In this document: one piece after another, positions 63,273 to 64,000 of the stretch
How the letters are laid out: each line of letters begins with the position of its first letter
How positions within the stretch are numbered: position 1 is the first letter of the stretch
Assembly (NCBI GenBank): GCA_016717705.1
Contig: JADKFD010000024.1
Location: forward strand, 1 to 64,000
Direction: 5' to 3'
Length of the DNA: 64,000 nucleotides
Source of the DNA: Rhodanobacteraceae bacterium
GTDB lineage: Bacteria > Pseudomonadota > Gammaproteobacteria > Xanthomonadales > SZUA-5
The notes under the pieces: generated by a model
Database searches by the model: none
What the model was told of the DNA's origin: nothing
What the model saw: only the letters and a program-made list of their open reading frames with translations
Program-made: the position numbers and the translations under genes

Positions 63273-64000
63273 ATGCCCGCCTATACCACCGCCCAAATCC
63301 GCAACGTTGCCCTCGTGGGCCACGCCGGCGCCGGCAAGACTTCATTGTTCGAAGCCCTGCTCTACGCCGGCGGCGCCATCACCACGCAGGGCTCGGTCGA
63401 GCGCGGCAACACGGTGTCGGACTACGACCCGATGGAACGCGAGCGACAACATTCCATCGGCTCATCGATTGCCTCGATCGACCACGCCGGCATCCACGTC
63501 AACTTGATCGACACGCCGGGATACCCGGATTTTCGCGGCAAGACGCTGTCGGCGCTGGCCGCCATCGAAACCTGCGCCATCGTGGTCAATGCCGACAACG
63601 GCATCGAGCATTCGACTTCGCGCATGATGGAATACGCCAAGGCGCGCCGTCTTTGCCGCCTGCTGATCGTCAACAAGATGGATCACGAGGATAACGACCT
63701 CGAAATGCTGGTCGAGCAGTTGCGCGAGACCTTCGGCAACGAGTGCCTGCCGATCAACTTGCCGGCGAAGGGGCGTTCGGCGGTGGTCAACTGCTTCGCC
63801 AATCCGAGCGGCGAATCCGACTTCTCCAGCGTCGCCGATGCGCACCAGCGGATCATCGATCAGGTGGTCGAGATCAACGAAGACGTCATGGGCCACTACC
63901 TGGAGGAAGGCGAGGAAGGCCTGTCCGGCCAGGAATTGCACGACGCCTTCGAACAGTGCCTGCGCGAAGGTCATCTGGTGCCGATCTGCTTCGTGTCCGC
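63273..64000 (+). CDS. Elongation factor G-like GTPase (partial)
   Basis: The ATG at 63273 (MPAYTTAQIRNVALVGHAGA) follows GGGAG and the frame stays open to the window end. G1 GHAGAGKT, switch I/G2 region ERQHSIGSSIASI, G3 DTPGY, G4 NKMD are present, and the order ERGNTVSDYDPMER matches EF-G-like paralogues (FusA2/YP_ type) rather than the canonical ribosomal-operon EF-G. It is probably a ribosome-associated translocase-like factor with full length near 680-700 residues. Confidence 0.88.
   Translation, partial: MPAYTTAQIRNVALVGHAGAGKTSLFEALLYAGGAITTQGSVERGNTVSDYDPMERERQHSIGSSIASIDHAGIHVNLIDTPGYPDFRGKTLSALAAIETCAIVVNADNGIEHSTSRMMEYAKARRLCRLLIVNKMDHEDNDLEMLVEQLRETFGNECLPINLPAKGRSAVVNCFANPSGESDFSSVADAHQRIIDQVVEINEDVMGHYLEEGEEGLSGQELHDAFEQCLREGHLVPICFVS

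Overview
The window is GC-rich, densely coded DNA from a gammaproteobacterium, most likely of the Xanthomonadales (Lysobacterales) type. This is judged from the classical thrA-thrB-thrC operon, greB, an exported protein ending in VVYLNGFE, several families of palindromic intergenic repeats and the general gene style. No rRNA, tRNA, CRISPR array, prophage or insertion sequence was recognised. At least seventeen reading frames are interrupted by 1-2 base indels whose correction restores obvious domain continuity (for example near 1970, 5710, 8305, 8755, 9385, 10290, 14537, 14645, 15207, 15322, 17230, 25535, 28062, 30672, 31876, 40684 and 61378). I read most of these as assembly or base-calling indels rather than decay, and annotate such genes over their full span.

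Layout. 1-1226: DUF1203 gene and a 100-bp tandem repeat array. 1227-3782: exported protein and an ankyrin lipoprotein, translationally coupled. 3813-6597 (minus): protein kinase with an IPT-like tail, coupled to an outer-membrane barrel. 7029-8432: BlaI-type repressor and M56 peptidase. 8485-19332: predicted electron-transfer locus with a membrane-anchored flavo-iron-sulfur protein (divergent), a membrane cytochrome b, a 24-CXXCH cytochrome, a giant cytochrome with about 60 heme sites in a 47-residue diheme repeat, and a TPR/beta-barrel outer-membrane protein. 19649-21035: decayed DUF255 gene. 21026-24938: diguanylate cyclase and a divergent NtrC-type two-component system. 25271-27532: small exported proteins, a LysR regulator and DUF2934. 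27566-31436 (minus): bufferin-type RiPP operon (DUF2282, DUF692, DUF2063, DoxX) whose DoxX protein is fused to a type II NADH dehydrogenase. 31542-32962: membrane protein and GlxA-type AraC regulator. 33313-39638: hexuronate catabolism (uxaA, exuT-like, uxaC, uxuB). 39715-46180: two further Ser/Thr kinases flanking an LNG-repeat protein and ADYC protein pair. 46555-51496: secreted isoamylase, Mpo1-like protein, TPR-sulfotransferase. 51609-57490 (minus): small membrane protein and thrABC. 57810-64000: small zinc-ribbon and secreted proteins, RquA-like protein, folE2, DUF72, greB and the start of an EF-G-like GTPase.

How the genes may work together. The cytochrome b, two multiheme cytochromes and the barrel form one co-directional, partly overlapping transcription unit that could carry electrons from the quinone pool through the periplasm and across the outer membrane. 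The bufferin operon suggests a modified Cys-rich copper-binding peptide in the periplasm. The uxaA-exuT-uxaC-uxuB block imports and degrades hexuronates from plant polysaccharides, and the secreted isoamylase attacks branched alpha-glucans. These fit a heterotroph living on polymers with a flexible respiratory chain.
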